From positions 1-39,849 of the forward strand of contig JAICJG010000013.1 in the NCBI GenBank assembly GCA_025928585.1: a stretch of DNA of 39,849 bases, in the 5' to 3' direction. Made by a program: the position numbers and the translations under genes. Position 1 is the stretch's first letter; each line of letters starts with the position of its first letter. The stretch comes from Rhodanobacteraceae bacterium. Lineage in GTDB: Bacteria; Pseudomonadota; Gammaproteobacteria; Xanthomonadales; Rhodanobacteraceae. The notes beneath the pieces were generated by a model. That model saw only the letters and a program-made list of their open reading frames with translations. It made no database searches and was not told the origin of the DNA. Below are positions 1-9,221 of the stretch, in pieces.

Positions 1-776
<776 letters not shown>

Positions 777-892
777 AGGCCGCCGGCGGATCGCCATGCG
801 CGGCGGCTGAACCCGCCATTCACCTCGCCGTGACGCATGCTGCATACACTGGACCGACCCCCGTGGCCCACATTTCCCGAAGGAGGCCCGCC

Positions 893-1474
893 ATGGCCAT
901 CCAGAAGCCGTTCCTTACCGACATCAAGGCAATCCGCGCCCGCGCGCGCGAACATATCGAAAAGGGCGCGGTGACCCAGGGCTACCAGGCCGATCGCGAA
1001 ACGGTGATCAAGGTATTGAACGAGGCGCTGGCAACCGAGCTCGTCTGTGTCCTGCGCTACAAGTACCACTACTACATGGCCGCGGGCATCCACGCGCAGA
1101 GCGTCGCGGCCGAGTTCCTGCAGCACGCCGGCGAGGAACAGCAGCACGCCGACCGGATCGCCGAGCGGATCACCCAGCTCGGCGGCGCGCCCAACCTGAA
1201 TCCCGAGGGGCTGACCGCGCGCGCCCACTCCGATTACGTCGAGGGCGACGACCTCGTCGACATGATCAAGGAGGATCTGGTCGCCGAGCGCATCGCGATC
1301 GACAGCTACCGCGAAATCATCCAGTACCTCGGCAACGACGACCCGACCACCCGCCGGGTCATGGAGGAAGTGCTCGCCCAGGAAGAAGAGCACGCCGAGG
1401 ACATGAAGACGCTGCTCGAGGAACTCGGCAAGAAGGGCGAACCGCCCAAGCCGCGCGAAGCCGCGCGCAAGTAG
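893..1474 (+). CDS. ferritin-like (bacterioferritin-type) four-helix protein
   Basis: A 193-residue protein of the ferritin-like superfamily, predicted to oxidise and store or sequester iron in the cytoplasm. The diiron ligands follow the usual two-helix-pair pattern: E49, E82 with H85 (EEQQH), E132, and E164 with H167 (EEEH). The C-terminal 15 residues are Lys/Pro-rich and probably disordered. The start is fixed by a perfect AGGAGG at 881-886, 6 nt before the ATG. An earlier in-frame start inside thiC gives only low-complexity Arg-rich sequence and was not used. A TACACT -10-like hexamer at 845-850 may start its own transcript. The exact subfamily (Bfr, Dps-like or another ferritin-like group) is not settled by eye, and I see no obvious haem-binding Met. 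Confidence 0.9.
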   Translation: MAIQKPFLTDIKAIRARAREHIEKGAVTQGYQADRETVIKVLNEALATELVCVLRYKYHYYMAAGIHAQSVAAEFLQHAGEEQQHADRIAERITQLGGAPNLNPEGLTARAHSDYVEGDDLVDMIKEDLVAERIAIDSYREIIQYLGNDDPTTRRVMEEVLAQEEEHAEDMKTLLEELGKKGEPPKPREAARK

Positions 1475-1483
1475 CAGCCCCTC

Positions 1484-1502
1484 CGCACTTCACCGAAGTG
1501 CG
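1484..1502. terminator. perfect 8-bp hairpin after the ferritin-like gene
   Basis: CGCACTTC / GAAGTGCG with a 3-nt ACC loop, 10 nt after the stop at 1474. No T-tract follows, so it may be a pause or RNA-end-stabilising hairpin rather than a strong intrinsic terminator. Confidence 0.5.
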
Positions 1503-1620
1503 CAACCCTCCAGGGTGCCGGGCGTCGGTGCGGCCATGCAGGGTCACCCGCGCTCGAAGCGACACGCGCTGCCACCGGCATCGCGTAAACGCCGTTGCTC
1601 CCCCGCTATCCTTGCGCGCG

Positions 1621-3204
1621 ATGAACGACTTCTCGAATTCCGGGCGCTTCGGACGCTTCGGGGAATGGCCGTGGCTCGCATTGTGGTTCGTGCTGCTGCT
1701 GCCGCTGGCGATCCTGTTTCCGCCGATCCCGATCGACGAGACCCGTTACCTCACCGCCGCCTGGGAGATGTTCAATTCCGGGCAGTGGCTGGTGCCGACC
1801 GTCAACGGCGCGTGGTATTCGGACAAGTCTCCGCTGCTGTTCTGGCTGATCGCGGGCGGCTGGAAGATCGTCGGCGTGCACACGTGGGTCGCACGCGTCG
1901 AAGCGCTGATCGTCGCCCTCGGGATGTTGCTGACGCTGCGCCGGCTGGCCGCGCGGCTCGGCATGGAGGCGCGCGGCGCCGACATCGCGATGTGGCTGCT
2001 GGCCGGCTGCCTCGGCTTCACCGTGTTCTCGACCGCGATCATGTTCGACCTGCTGCTGTCGCTTTGCGTGTTGGGCGCTTTGCACGCACTGCTCGACCTC
2101 GACGCTGCCCGTTGGACGCGCGGCATCGTCGCCCTCGGCCTCACGATCGGCCTCGGCATCCTCGCCAAGGGCCCGGTGATGTTGCTGCACATCGTGGCCG
2201 CAGGGCTGCTGGCGCCGGCATGGAGCGTTACCGCGCGCGGGCACAAGGCACGCTGGTATGTCGCGTTGCTCGCCGGGTTGCTGATCGGCGTAGCGATGGC
2301 GCTCGCCTGGCTGCTCCCGGCCGCGTGGTACGCCGGGCCGGCGTACTGGCAGCCACTGGTCGACAAGGTCACCGGACGCATCGCGCACAGCTTTGCCCAC
2401 CGGCGACCCTTCTGGTGGTACCTGCCGCTGGTGCCGTTGCTGCTGTTGCCATGGGTGCTGGCCGTGCGCGCGCCGCGCGCGGCGTGGGGGGGATTGTGGC
2501 GCGGACGCTTCGGCCGCTTCCTCTGGTGCTGGTGGATCGTGCCGTTCGTCGCCTTCTGCGCGATCAGCGGCAAGCAGATCCATTACATGCTGCCGCTGCT
2601 GCCGGCCTGGGCGTTGGCGGGGGCGTGGCTGCTGCAGCAGGCCGGAGCGCGGCTGCGGCCTTGGCTGTACGCACTGTTGGCGCTGCTCGCGGCGGTCGGG
2701 ATCGCCCTGCTGCCGTGGCAGGCGGCGAAGGCATTCGGTTTTCCGCCCCGACCCGCGATCGCGTGGCTGGCGCTGGCGGCGCTGCTCGTCGCGATCGCCG
2801 TGTGGCGATGGGGCCGTGATCCGCGCTGCCTGGCGTTGTCGGCGACGGCGCTCGTTTCGGCGGCCATGCTGGCGGGCGCTCTGGCGTATTTGCCCGCACT
2901 GGACGTTCGCCCCGAGGCTGCCTTCGTGAAGCAGGCGTTCGAGCAACGCGTCGCGATCGCGCATGTCTCCTGGCACAACGGTTTGTTCGGATACACCGGT
3001 CGCCTGCACCGGCCGCTGCCATGGATCCCCCGTGACCAGGTGCAGGCCTGGTGCCGCGCGCATCCGGCCGGCATCCTGCTGACCAGCGACCAGAGCGATG
3101 AACCGAAGGGCGTGGCGCCGTTCGCAACCTGGCCGTATTTCCTCTCCGGCGACCATCGCATCGCAGCGTGGCACGCCGCACAGTTGCTGGCAGCGGCACA
3201 CTGA
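1621..3204 (+). CDS. ArnT/PMT-like integral membrane glycosyltransferase (GT83 type)
   Basis: A 527-residue polytopic inner-membrane protein resembling ArnT-type, polyprenyl-phosphate-dependent glycosyltransferases that modify lipid A or other envelope glycans on the periplasmic side. The first periplasmic loop carries the acidic motif PPIPIDETRY (about residues 35-44), and the family-typical WYSDKSPLLFW follows near residue 60. About 10-12 hydrophobic helices follow, then a soluble C-terminal domain of about 90 residues. The ATG at 1621 was chosen because it directly precedes the N-terminal hydrophobic segment. Upstream codons in the same frame are Arg/Cys-rich and unlike the family. There is no clear Shine-Dalgarno; a TATCCT hexamer at 1607-1612 lies 8 nt before the ATG. 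The sugar donor cannot be predicted, and there is no arn operon nearby. Confidence 0.85.
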   Translation: MNDFSNSGRFGRFGEWPWLALWFVLLLPLAILFPPIPIDETRYLTAAWEMFNSGQWLVPTVNGAWYSDKSPLLFWLIAGGWKIVGVHTWVARVEALIVALGMLLTLRRLAARLGMEARGADIAMWLLAGCLGFTVFSTAIMFDLLLSLCVLGALHALLDLDAARWTRGIVALGLTIGLGILAKGPVMLLHIVAAGLLAPAWSVTARGHKARWYVALLAGLLIGVAMALAWLLPAAWYAGPAYWQPLVDKVTGRIAHSFAHRRPFWWYLPLVPLLLLPWVLAVRAPRAAWGGLWRGRFGRFLWCWWIVPFVAFCAISGKQIHYMLPLLPAWALAGAWLLQQAGARLRPWLYALLALLAAVGIALLPWQAAKAFGFPPRPAIAWLALAALLVAIAVWRWGRDPRCLALSATALVSAAMLAGALAYLPALDVRPEAAFVKQAFEQRVAIAHVSWHNGLFGYTGRLHRPLPWIPRDQVQAWCRAHPAGILLTSDQSDEPKGVAPFATWPYFLSGDHRIAAWHAAQLLAAAH

Positions 3205-3270
3205 CCTTCGCCACGTGCAATCGCGACGCCGGCAGACTACGCTCGTACGGTTGCCTCTGGAGGGACTGCC

Positions 3271-4758
3271 ATGTCGCGTATTCGTTCATTGTCCGCGCTC
3301 GTTGCCGCATCGTTGGTGACCGCGGTTGCTTTCGCCGCACCGCCGCCCGTCAACACCCATCCGGAGCTGCACGCGATCGCGGGTGCGGTGCGGGCGTCCA
3401 ACCTGCGTGCGACCGATGTGGCACTGGTCGGTTTCGGCACCCGCCACACGCTTTCGACCACCACCTCGAAGACCCGCGGCATCGGCGCGGCGCGGCGCTG
3501 GGTGGCCGCCCAGTTCGGTGACATCTCGAAGGGCTGCGGCGGTTGCCTCGAAATCGTGAAGCCCGCGCAATCGTTCACGGGTCCGCGGATGCCCAGGGCC
3601 GGCGCCGAGGTGATGGACGTCGTCGCGATCCAGCGCGGCACCAGCGATCCGGATCGCGTGATCGTGATGACCGCGCACCTCGACTCGCGCCGCAGCGACG
3701 TCACGGACGCGACCGGCGATTCGCCCGGCGCCGACGACGACGGTTCCGGGGTCGCGGCGCTGCTCGAGGCCGCGCGGGTGCTGTCGAAATACAAGTTCCC
3801 GGCCACGCTCGTGTATTCGGCCGATTCGGGCGAGGAGCAGGGCTTGTACGGGGGCAGGATCATCGCGCAATACGCGGTCGACCACGGCTGGAAGGTCGAA
3901 GCCGACCTCAACAACGACATCGTCGGCAACTCGCACGGCGGCAACGGCGCCCGCGACCCGCACGCCATCCGGGTGTTTTCCGAAGGCACCAAGAGCAACG
4001 AGACGCTGGAGCAGGCCGCATACCGCCGCTACCACGGGGGCGGCGTGGACTCGCCCTCGCGCAACCTCGCCCGCTACATGGCCGCACTGGCGGAAAAATA
4101 CCTCGACGACTTTCACGTGCGCATGGTCTATCGCACCGACCGCTGGGGCCGCTCGGGCGACCAGGTGCCGTTCCTCGAGCAGGGTTTTCCCGCGGTGCGG
4201 CTGACCGAGTCGAACGAGGCTTACGATCGCCAGCACCAGGACGTGCGGGTCGAGAACGGCGTGCACTACGGCGACGTCGTTTCCGGCGTCGATTTCGACT
4301 ACCTTGCCAACGCCACGCGCCTCGATGCGATCACCATGGCTTCCCTGGCGATGGCGCCACCGCCGCCGGCCGATCTCGAGGTGAAGGGCGCGGTCGCCTA
4401 CGACACCACGTTGTCATGGAAGCCCTCCCCCGGCGCCGGGCGCTACGACGCGTGGTGGCGCGAAACCACCGCGCCGCAATGGCAGCACGTGCAGAAGGCC
4501 GGCGACACCGATTCGGTAATGTTGAAGAACATCATCCTCGACGATTATTTCTTCGGGGTATCGGCCGTCAGCAAGGATGGCTGGGAAAGCCCGGTCGAGT
4601 TCCCGGGTTTTGCCGGCAGCTTCGCCCGCTCCCCGAAACTCGGGCCCGACGGCAAACCAACCGGCCAGCGCTATCCCGGGTTGTCCGGCAAGTACGGCGA
4701 CCATGCGGTGGGGCCCGCATCCTGGCAGCAGCCGGCGCCAGGGCCCGCCACCCATTGA
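3271..4758 (+). CDS. secreted M28-family metallopeptidase
   Basis: A 495-residue zinc-dependent exopeptidase of family M28, exported through an N-terminal signal peptide (residues 1-22, ending AFA). The metal and catalytic residues are in order: H136 in TAHLDS, D155 in GADDDGSG, E188/E189 in SGEEQG, D216 in NNDIVGN and H322 in YDRQHQD. The region after about residue 365 looks like a fibronectin-III-type beta domain. An early Cys pair (CGGC, residues 89-92) precedes the catalytic core. A strong GGAGGG at 3259-3264 sets the start at 3271. It converges on hrpB, with a hairpin in the short spacer. Substrate is unknown; it probably degrades peptides in the periplasm or outside the cell. Confidence 0.93.
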   Translation: MSRIRSLSALVAASLVTAVAFAAPPPVNTHPELHAIAGAVRASNLRATDVALVGFGTRHTLSTTTSKTRGIGAARRWVAAQFGDISKGCGGCLEIVKPAQSFTGPRMPRAGAEVMDVVAIQRGTSDPDRVIVMTAHLDSRRSDVTDATGDSPGADDDGSGVAALLEAARVLSKYKFPATLVYSADSGEEQGLYGGRIIAQYAVDHGWKVEADLNNDIVGNSHGGNGARDPHAIRVFSEGTKSNETLEQAAYRRYHGGGVDSPSRNLARYMAALAEKYLDDFHVRMVYRTDRWGRSGDQVPFLEQGFPAVRLTESNEAYDRQHQDVRVENGVHYGDVVSGVDFDYLANATRLDAITMASLAMAPPPPADLEVKGAVAYDTTLSWKPSPGAGRYDAWWRETTAPQWQHVQKAGDTDSVMLKNIILDDYFFGVSAVSKDGWESPVEFPGFAGSFARSPKLGPDGKPTGQRYPGLSGKYGDHAVGPASWQQPAPGPATH

Positions 4759-4770
4759 CGGTGGCGCTGG

Positions 4771-4802
4771 CGGCGGCACGAGCCCCGCTCGCGCTGCCGC
4801 CG
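4771..4802. terminator. bidirectional hairpin between the M28 peptidase gene and hrpB
   Basis: CGGCGGCA (4771-4778) pairs with TGCCGCCG (4795-4802), and an inner CGAG/CTCG pair extends the stem. It sits in the 93-nt spacer between two converging stop codons, where a terminator working on both strands is expected. There is no T-tract. Confidence 0.45.
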
Positions 4803-4851
4803 TCGCGGCGGCCGGGAGACGCCGTGGGCGGCTCCATCCGGGACGCATGCT

Positions 4852-7473
4852 TCAGCGACGAGGCTTCGGTCGGTGCGTCGGCACGGCGGACCATGGATCC
4901 TCGGGCCAGGGGTGTTTCGGGTAGCGCCCCTTCAATTCCTTCTTCACTTCGGGATAGGTGCGCTCCCAGAAACCGCGCAGGTCCTGGGTCACCTGGATCG
5001 GCCGACCGGCTGGCGACAGGAGGTGCAGGGTGACCGGCACGCGTCCGCCCGCGACCCGCGGGGTTTCCGCAAGGCCGAACAGTTCCTGGAGTTTGACAGC
5101 CAGGACCGGCGAAGCGACTCCCTCGCCCGTCCTGGCGGGCTCCGCGTAATCGAGCTTGCGGGTCATGCCGCTCGGCACCGCGATCGTCTCCGGCGCGGCC
5201 TCGTCGAGCAGTTTGCGCTGCGGCCAGTCGAGGAGGCCCCCGAATGCGTTCGACAAGTCCTGTGGGGACAATGCGGCGAGCTTGCGCTTGCCGGCGAGCG
5301 CGGGCGCCAGCCACGATTCCAGCGACTCCAGCAGCGTTGCGCCCGACACGTCCGGCAAGCCGGCCTCCGGCAGCACCTGCCGGAGCCATGCGATGCGCGC
5401 GCGCAGCCGGGATGCGGCATCGCTCCATGGCAACATGGCAAGGCCGCGCGCGCGGATCGTCGCCAGAAGTGCCGCCAGCGCGTCGTCGGGATTCGTGGGC
5501 ACCGCGCGGCGCTCCAGCACGATCGCGCCGAAGCAGGTTTCCTCGAAGGCTTCGAGCACGCCGTTCGTGTTCGCGCGCAGCACGCGTTCGTGCGCGACCC
5601 GGGACGGATAGTCGCGCTGCAGGAGTTCGCGATCGAACGGCGCGGCGGCCAGCACCAGGCTGTCGCGCACGTCGAAGCGCGCCTCGGCGATCACCAGCCA
5701 GGGTTCGCCATGCAGCGTCGAGTCCTCGCGCAGCCGCACGCCCCGCCCGTTCGCCAGCCGGTAACGGCGCGGGTCCTGATCGTCGCGCCTGGCGACGCGG
5801 TCCGGAAACGCGTGCAGCAATCGGTCGCCGACGACGAGCGCGCCCGGCGTCCCGCTGGCGCCGTGCCGCAGGCGAAGACGCTTGCGCCAACCGCGCGCCG
5901 TCTGTTCGATCGCCGCCAGCGCTGCCGCATCCGCGTGGCCGGCAGCGCGCATTCCGCGGTCGCGGAAGCGGTGCAACGCCTCGAGGCGCGCACGCAGGTC
6001 GTCGTTGAATCCGCGCAAAGGCGAACGCGATTCCAGCAGCGCCAGCAGGTCCGCGACCAGCGCGCGCTGCGGCTCCGGTGCGCGCAGCACGGCGTTGCCG
6101 AGGCGCGGCGCGGCCCCGAGTTGCAGGATGTCCCGGCCGAGCGGCGTGATGCGCAGATCCCCGGTGAGTGCGCCGAGCCCCTGCAAGAGCCCGCGTGCCT
6201 GGGCGAGCGCACCCGGAGGCGGCGGGTCGAGCCACGACAGCGCCCCGACGTCGGCACCGACACCCCACGCCGCCAATTCGAGCGCCAGCCCCGACAATTC
6301 GGCTTGTGCGATCTCCGGCGTGCGAGCGGGGTCGAGCCGTCGGCTTTCCGGCCACAGCCGAAACGCGATGCCCGGCGCCAACCGCCCCGCGCGACCGGCG
6401 CGCTGATCGGCGGATGCCCGCGACACCTGGACGGTCGCGAGCCGCGTGAAACCGGAGTTCGGATCGAAGCGCGGTTCGCGCGCGAGGCCCGAATCGACGA
6501 CCGCGCGCACTCCCGGAACCGTCAGCGAGGATTCGGCGAGGTTGGTGGCGAGGATCACGCGACGCGTGCCTGGCTCCGCCGGGGCCAACGCAGCCTGTTG
6601 CTCGGCCAGCGACATCTCGCCGTGGAGGGCGAGAATTTTGATTCCGGGGATTGAAGCCCCTCGTCGCTCGGGAGCGGGGTTGGGTTGAGGGTTCGGGTCC
6701 TGCGCACGATCCCGGAGTCTGGTCCCGCCTCCGGCCACCCTCTCCCGAGGAGAGAGGATCTCCGTAAGCAGCCTTTGCGCCTGCGCGATCTCGCGCCGGC
6801 CCGGCAGGAACGCCAGCACGTCGCCATCGGTGTCCGCGAGCGCCTGCTGCACCGCGCGCCGCACCTGCGATTCGAGCGCCTCGTCGCGGCGTGGCAGCAG
6901 ATGCTCGATCCGTATGGGGAACGCGCGGCCTTCGCTGCGCAGCACGGGCGCCGAAAGCCATTCGGCGACGCGGTTGCCCTCCAGTGTCGCCGACATCACC
7001 ACCAGGCGCAGGTCCGGCCGCAGGCCCGCCTGCACGTCCAGCGCCAGCGCCGCGCCCAGATCGCCGGCGAGGTGCCGCTCGTGGAATTCATCGAACAGGA
7101 TCGCACCGATGCCGGCGAGCGCCGGATCATCCTGCAGCATGCGCGTCAGGATGCCCTCGGTGACGACCAGGATGCGCGTGGCCTCCGATACGCGCGACTC
7201 GAACCGGATGCGATAGCCGACCGTCCGGCCGACGGCTTCGCCAAGCTGCGCCGCCATGAACTCCGCTGCGGCACGCGCGGCGATCCGGCGCGGTTCCAGC
7301 AGCACGATCCTGCCACCCGCCAGCCATGCTTCGTCCAACAATGCCGGAGGCACCCGCGTGGTCTTCCCCGCGCCGGGTGGCGCCTCGAGCACCAGCCGCG
7401 GGTGTTCGCGCAGACTGGCGCGAATCGCCGGAAGCAAGGGCGTGATGGGAAAATCGTCGGCTTCAACATGCAT
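4852..7473 (-). CDS. hrpB: ATP-dependent helicase HrpB
   Basis: An 873-residue DEAH-box helicase of the HrpB family; its cellular role is poorly defined. Motif I is GAGKTT (34-39), motif II is DEFH (128-131) and motif III is SAT (161-163). The second RecA domain includes the TNLAESSLTV and DQRAGRAGR blocks, followed by the HrpB C-terminal region rich in Arg and Leu. Residues about 240-275, between the two halves of the second RecA domain (after LLTEI, before ILALHG), are a Pro/Arg-rich stretch encoded by an inserted repeat (6650-6757) that keeps the frame. The start is ATG at 7473. A TACAAT hexamer ends 6 nt before it, so the mRNA may be leaderless. Confidence 0.95.
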   Translation of the reverse strand: MHVEADDFPITPLLPAIRASLREHPRLVLEAPPGAGKTTRVPPALLDEAWLAGGRIVLLEPRRIAARAAAEFMAAQLGEAVGRTVGYRIRFESRVSEATRILVVTEGILTRMLQDDPALAGIGAILFDEFHERHLAGDLGAALALDVQAGLRPDLRLVVMSATLEGNRVAEWLSAPVLRSEGRAFPIRIEHLLPRRDEALESQVRRAVQQALADTDGDVLAFLPGRREIAQAQRLLTEILSPRERVAGGGTRLRDRAQDPNPQPNPAPERRGASIPGIKILALHGEMSLAEQQAALAPAEPGTRRVILATNLAESSLTVPGVRAVVDSGLAREPRFDPNSGFTRLATVQVSRASADQRAGRAGRLAPGIAFRLWPESRRLDPARTPEIAQAELSGLALELAAWGVGADVGALSWLDPPPPGALAQARGLLQGLGALTGDLRITPLGRDILQLGAAPRLGNAVLRAPEPQRALVADLLALLESRSPLRGFNDDLRARLEALHRFRDRGMRAAGHADAAALAAIEQTARGWRKRLRLRHGASGTPGALVVGDRLLHAFPDRVARRDDQDPRRYRLANGRGVRLREDSTLHGEPWLVIAEARFDVRDSLVLAAAPFDRELLQRDYPSRVAHERVLRANTNGVLEAFEETCFGAIVLERRAVPTNPDDALAALLATIRARGLAMLPWSDAASRLRARIAWLRQVLPEAGLPDVSGATLLESLESWLAPALAGKRKLAALSPQDLSNAFGGLLDWPQRKLLDEAAPETIAVPSGMTRKLDYAEPARTGEGVASPVLAVKLQELFGLAETPRVAGGRVPVTLHLLSPAGRPIQVTQDLRGFWERTYPEVKKELKGRYPKHPWPEDPWSAVPTHRPKPRR
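6650..6757 (-). repeat. in-frame intergenic-type repeat inserted inside hrpB
   Basis: About 105 bp that does not fit the helicase fold. Read on the minus strand it starts with the perfect inverted repeat CTCTCC-TCG-GGAGAG, passes through a GGAGGC-rich core, and ends in an imperfect GCTCCC...GGGGC hairpin. The translation begins SPRERVAGGG and continues with alternating Pro and Asn/Gln/Ala. This wording resembles palindromic intergenic repeats common in high-GC proteobacteria, which I recognise by type, not by database match. Length is a multiple of three within the resolution of the edges, so HrpB stays open. Confidence 0.7.
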
Positions 7474-7479
7474 CGCGGC

Positions 7480-7485
7480 ATTGTA
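7480..7485 (-). promoter_or_regulatory. -10 hexamer of hrpB, leaderless spacing
   Basis: TACAAT on the minus strand followed by exactly 6 nt (GCCGCG) and the hrpB ATG, so transcription would start at or next to the start codon. No good -35 is seen. Confidence 0.5.
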
Positions 7486-7602
7486 GGTGCGGCCTGCTCG
7501 GCCCCTTGCCCGCCAAGGACGTCGCGCGCGATACCTCGCCTTGCCATCCCTTCGGGCGGGTTTGTTACGCTTCGCGAGTCACGAGTCTCCGCTCCTCAAT
7601 TC

Positions 7603-8394
7603 ATGCAACTGATCGATATCGGCGCCAACCTCACCCACGAATCCTTCCGCAACGACCTCGACGCGGTGCTGGAGCGTGCCCGGGACGCGGGCGTCGAGCA
7701 GATGATCGTGACCGGAGCTTCGGGCGTGGGCAGCGAGCACGCGCTGGAGCTTGCGCGCACGCACCCTGGCAAGCTTTACGCCACCGCCGGTGTGCACCCG
7801 CACCACGCTGGTGATTACGGCGCGGAAACGGACAGGCTCCTGCGGACCCTGGCGCGCGAGCCGCAAGTAGTGGCGGTGGGCGAAGCCGGCCTCGACTACT
7901 TTCGGGACCTCTCGCCGCGTCCGGCACAGCGCGCCGCATTCGAGAAGCAGCTCGCGATCGCGGTGGACCTCCGCATGCCGCTGTTCCTGCACCAGCGCGA
8001 CGCCCACGACGACTTCTTCGCGCTGCTGAAATCCGCGCGCGACCAGGTTCCCGGCGCGGTGGTACATTGCTTCACCGACGAGCGCCGCGCGCTGTTCGAC
8101 TACCTCGACCTCGATTGCCACATAGGCATCACCGGCTGGATCTGCGACGAACGCCGCGGCACCCACTTGCGCGAACTGGTGCGCTCGATTCCTTCCAATC
8201 GTCTGCTGCTGGAAACGGACGCACCGTACCTGTTGCCGCGCGACATCCGGCCGCCGCCCGCCGATCGCCGCAACGAACCGATGTACCTCGCTCACATCTG
8301 CGAAGCCGTCGCCCGCGAGCGCGGCGAAGCGCCGGCAACGACCGCGGCGAATGCGACCGCGGCGAGCCGCGCGTTCTTTGGGCTGCCGCTGTAG
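7603..8394 (+). CDS. tatD: TatD metal-dependent DNase
   Basis: A 263-residue amidohydrolase-fold nuclease close to E. coli TatD along its whole length. TatD is a cytoplasmic 3'-5' exonuclease implicated in DNA repair under oxidative stress and is not a Tat translocon component. Diagnostic blocks are DIGANLTHESF at the N-terminus (the TatD-type replacement of HxH), TAGVHPHHAGD, VGEAGLDYFRD with the metal-ligand Glu, HCFT, ITGWICDERRG, and ETDAPYLLPRD with the catalytic Asp. The protein ends ASRAFFGLPL, as in the family. The TAG stop lies inside the GTAG head of a REP element, so that repeat supplies the stop codon. hrpB is divergent. Confidence 0.96.
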   Translation: MQLIDIGANLTHESFRNDLDAVLERARDAGVEQMIVTGASGVGSEHALELARTHPGKLYATAGVHPHHAGDYGAETDRLLRTLAREPQVVAVGEAGLDYFRDLSPRPAQRAAFEKQLAIAVDLRMPLFLHQRDAHDDFFALLKSARDQVPGAVVHCFTDERRALFDYLDLDCHIGITGWICDERRGTHLRELVRSIPSNRLLLETDAPYLLPRDIRPPPADRRNEPMYLAHICEAVARERGEAPATTAANATAASRAFFGLPL

Positions 8395-8476
8395 GAGCGG
8401 TCCGGCGCGCAGCGCCCTCATTACGGTTGGCCGCGACCGCATTGCCCGTGCACGGTCGCGGGCGCGGTCCGCTCCT
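8392..8476. repeat. REP/BIME-like palindromic element with GTAGGAGCGG head
   Basis: Outer arms AGGAGCGG (8393-8400) and CCGCTCCT (8469-8476) enclose a 9-bp inner stem, CCGCGACCG (8431-8439) with CGGTCGCGG (8453-8461). The GTAG followed by a GC-rich palindrome matches REP elements of Pseudomonas and related bacteria that are mobilised by RAYT transposases (established family knowledge; no RAYT gene is in this window). It lies between the converging genes tatD and the methyltransferase and overlaps the ends of both. Confidence 0.8.
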
Positions 8477-9221
8477 GGGTGACACGTCCCGCGCGGATCG
8501 CGAGCGTCCAGCGCACCGGCCGTGGCTGCGCCGCATCGCCCCACACGGCACGCACCTCGTCCGCGACCGCGGCAACGGCATCTACGCCGGTCGCGTTGCG
8601 GTGGCGTTGCGCGGCCGACCACGACGACAGGTAGGCGAGGAACTGCGCGGCGCTCCAGTCGGCGCGCATCTCGAAGGCAGGCGCCGCGACCGGGGCGATT
8701 GGCAGCGCCAGCGACGCATAGCCTTCTTCGACCAGCCTGCGTTCCGGTGGCCAGTACGGACCCAGCACACCGCCGTAGAGCTCCGCGACGATCGCATCGA
8801 GCGCGGGTGTCACGCTGCAGTTCGCGTACGACCACGCCGCGAACAGGGCGCCCGGTTTTGCCACCCGCCGCATTTCGCGTATGAACGCGTCCAGGTCGAA
8901 CCAATGCAGCGCCTGTGCCACCGTGACCGCATCGGCAGCGTGGCCGGCGAACGAGGTGTGTTCGGCCGGCTCGACGCGGTATTCCACCCGCGGGTCGGCC
9001 ACCGCCTGCCCGATCTGCCGCTCGCTCGGATCGGTCCCGACCACGCATTCGAAATGCCGCGCCAGCGCGACGCTCGCCTGTCCGTTGCCGCAGCCTGCAT
9101 CCCACACGCATCCGCGCGCGGGCGCCTCGTCGGCGATCCAGGCAAACAGTGCGTCCGGATAGCGCGGGCGCGCCTTCACGTACAGGTTCGCATGTCCGGA
9201 GAAATGATCCTTGAAGCTCAT
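8421..9221 (-). CDS. class I SAM-dependent methyltransferase
   Basis: A 266-residue Rossmann-fold methyltransferase. SAM-binding motif I is VWDAGCGNGQASVAL (about residues 39-53). Motif II ends in VGTDPS, and AVTVAQALHWF is the post-II block. The Q-A-L-H-W-F wording is typical of small-molecule methyltransferases near the UbiE and trans-aconitate methyltransferase groups; the substrate is unknown. The ATG overlaps the rluE TGA in an ATGA, so translation is probably coupled. About the last 18 residues (from ERTAP to the end) are encoded by the REP element and replace whatever C-terminus the ancestor had. Confidence 0.88.
   Translation of the reverse strand: MSFKDHFSGHANLYVKARPRYPDALFAWIADEAPARGCVWDAGCGNGQASVALARHFECVVGTDPSERQIGQAVADPRVEYRVEPAEHTSFAGHAADAVTVAQALHWFDLDAFIREMRRVAKPGALFAAWSYANCSVTPALDAIVAELYGGVLGPYWPPERRLVEEGYASLALPIAPVAAPAFEMRADWSAAQFLAYLSSWSAAQRHRNATGVDAVAAVADEVRAVWGDAAQPRPVRWTLAIRAGRVTQERTAPATVHGQCGRGQP

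Noticed and set aside
1606-3201. Long antisense open frames (for example 1606-3201 minus, 3286-4266 minus, 4873-6654 plus, 12599-14338 plus, 24011-25588 plus)
   Set aside because: These are shadows of high-GC genes. The translations are Arg/Gln/His/Ala-rich with no domain, and the opposite strand encodes a clear family protein.
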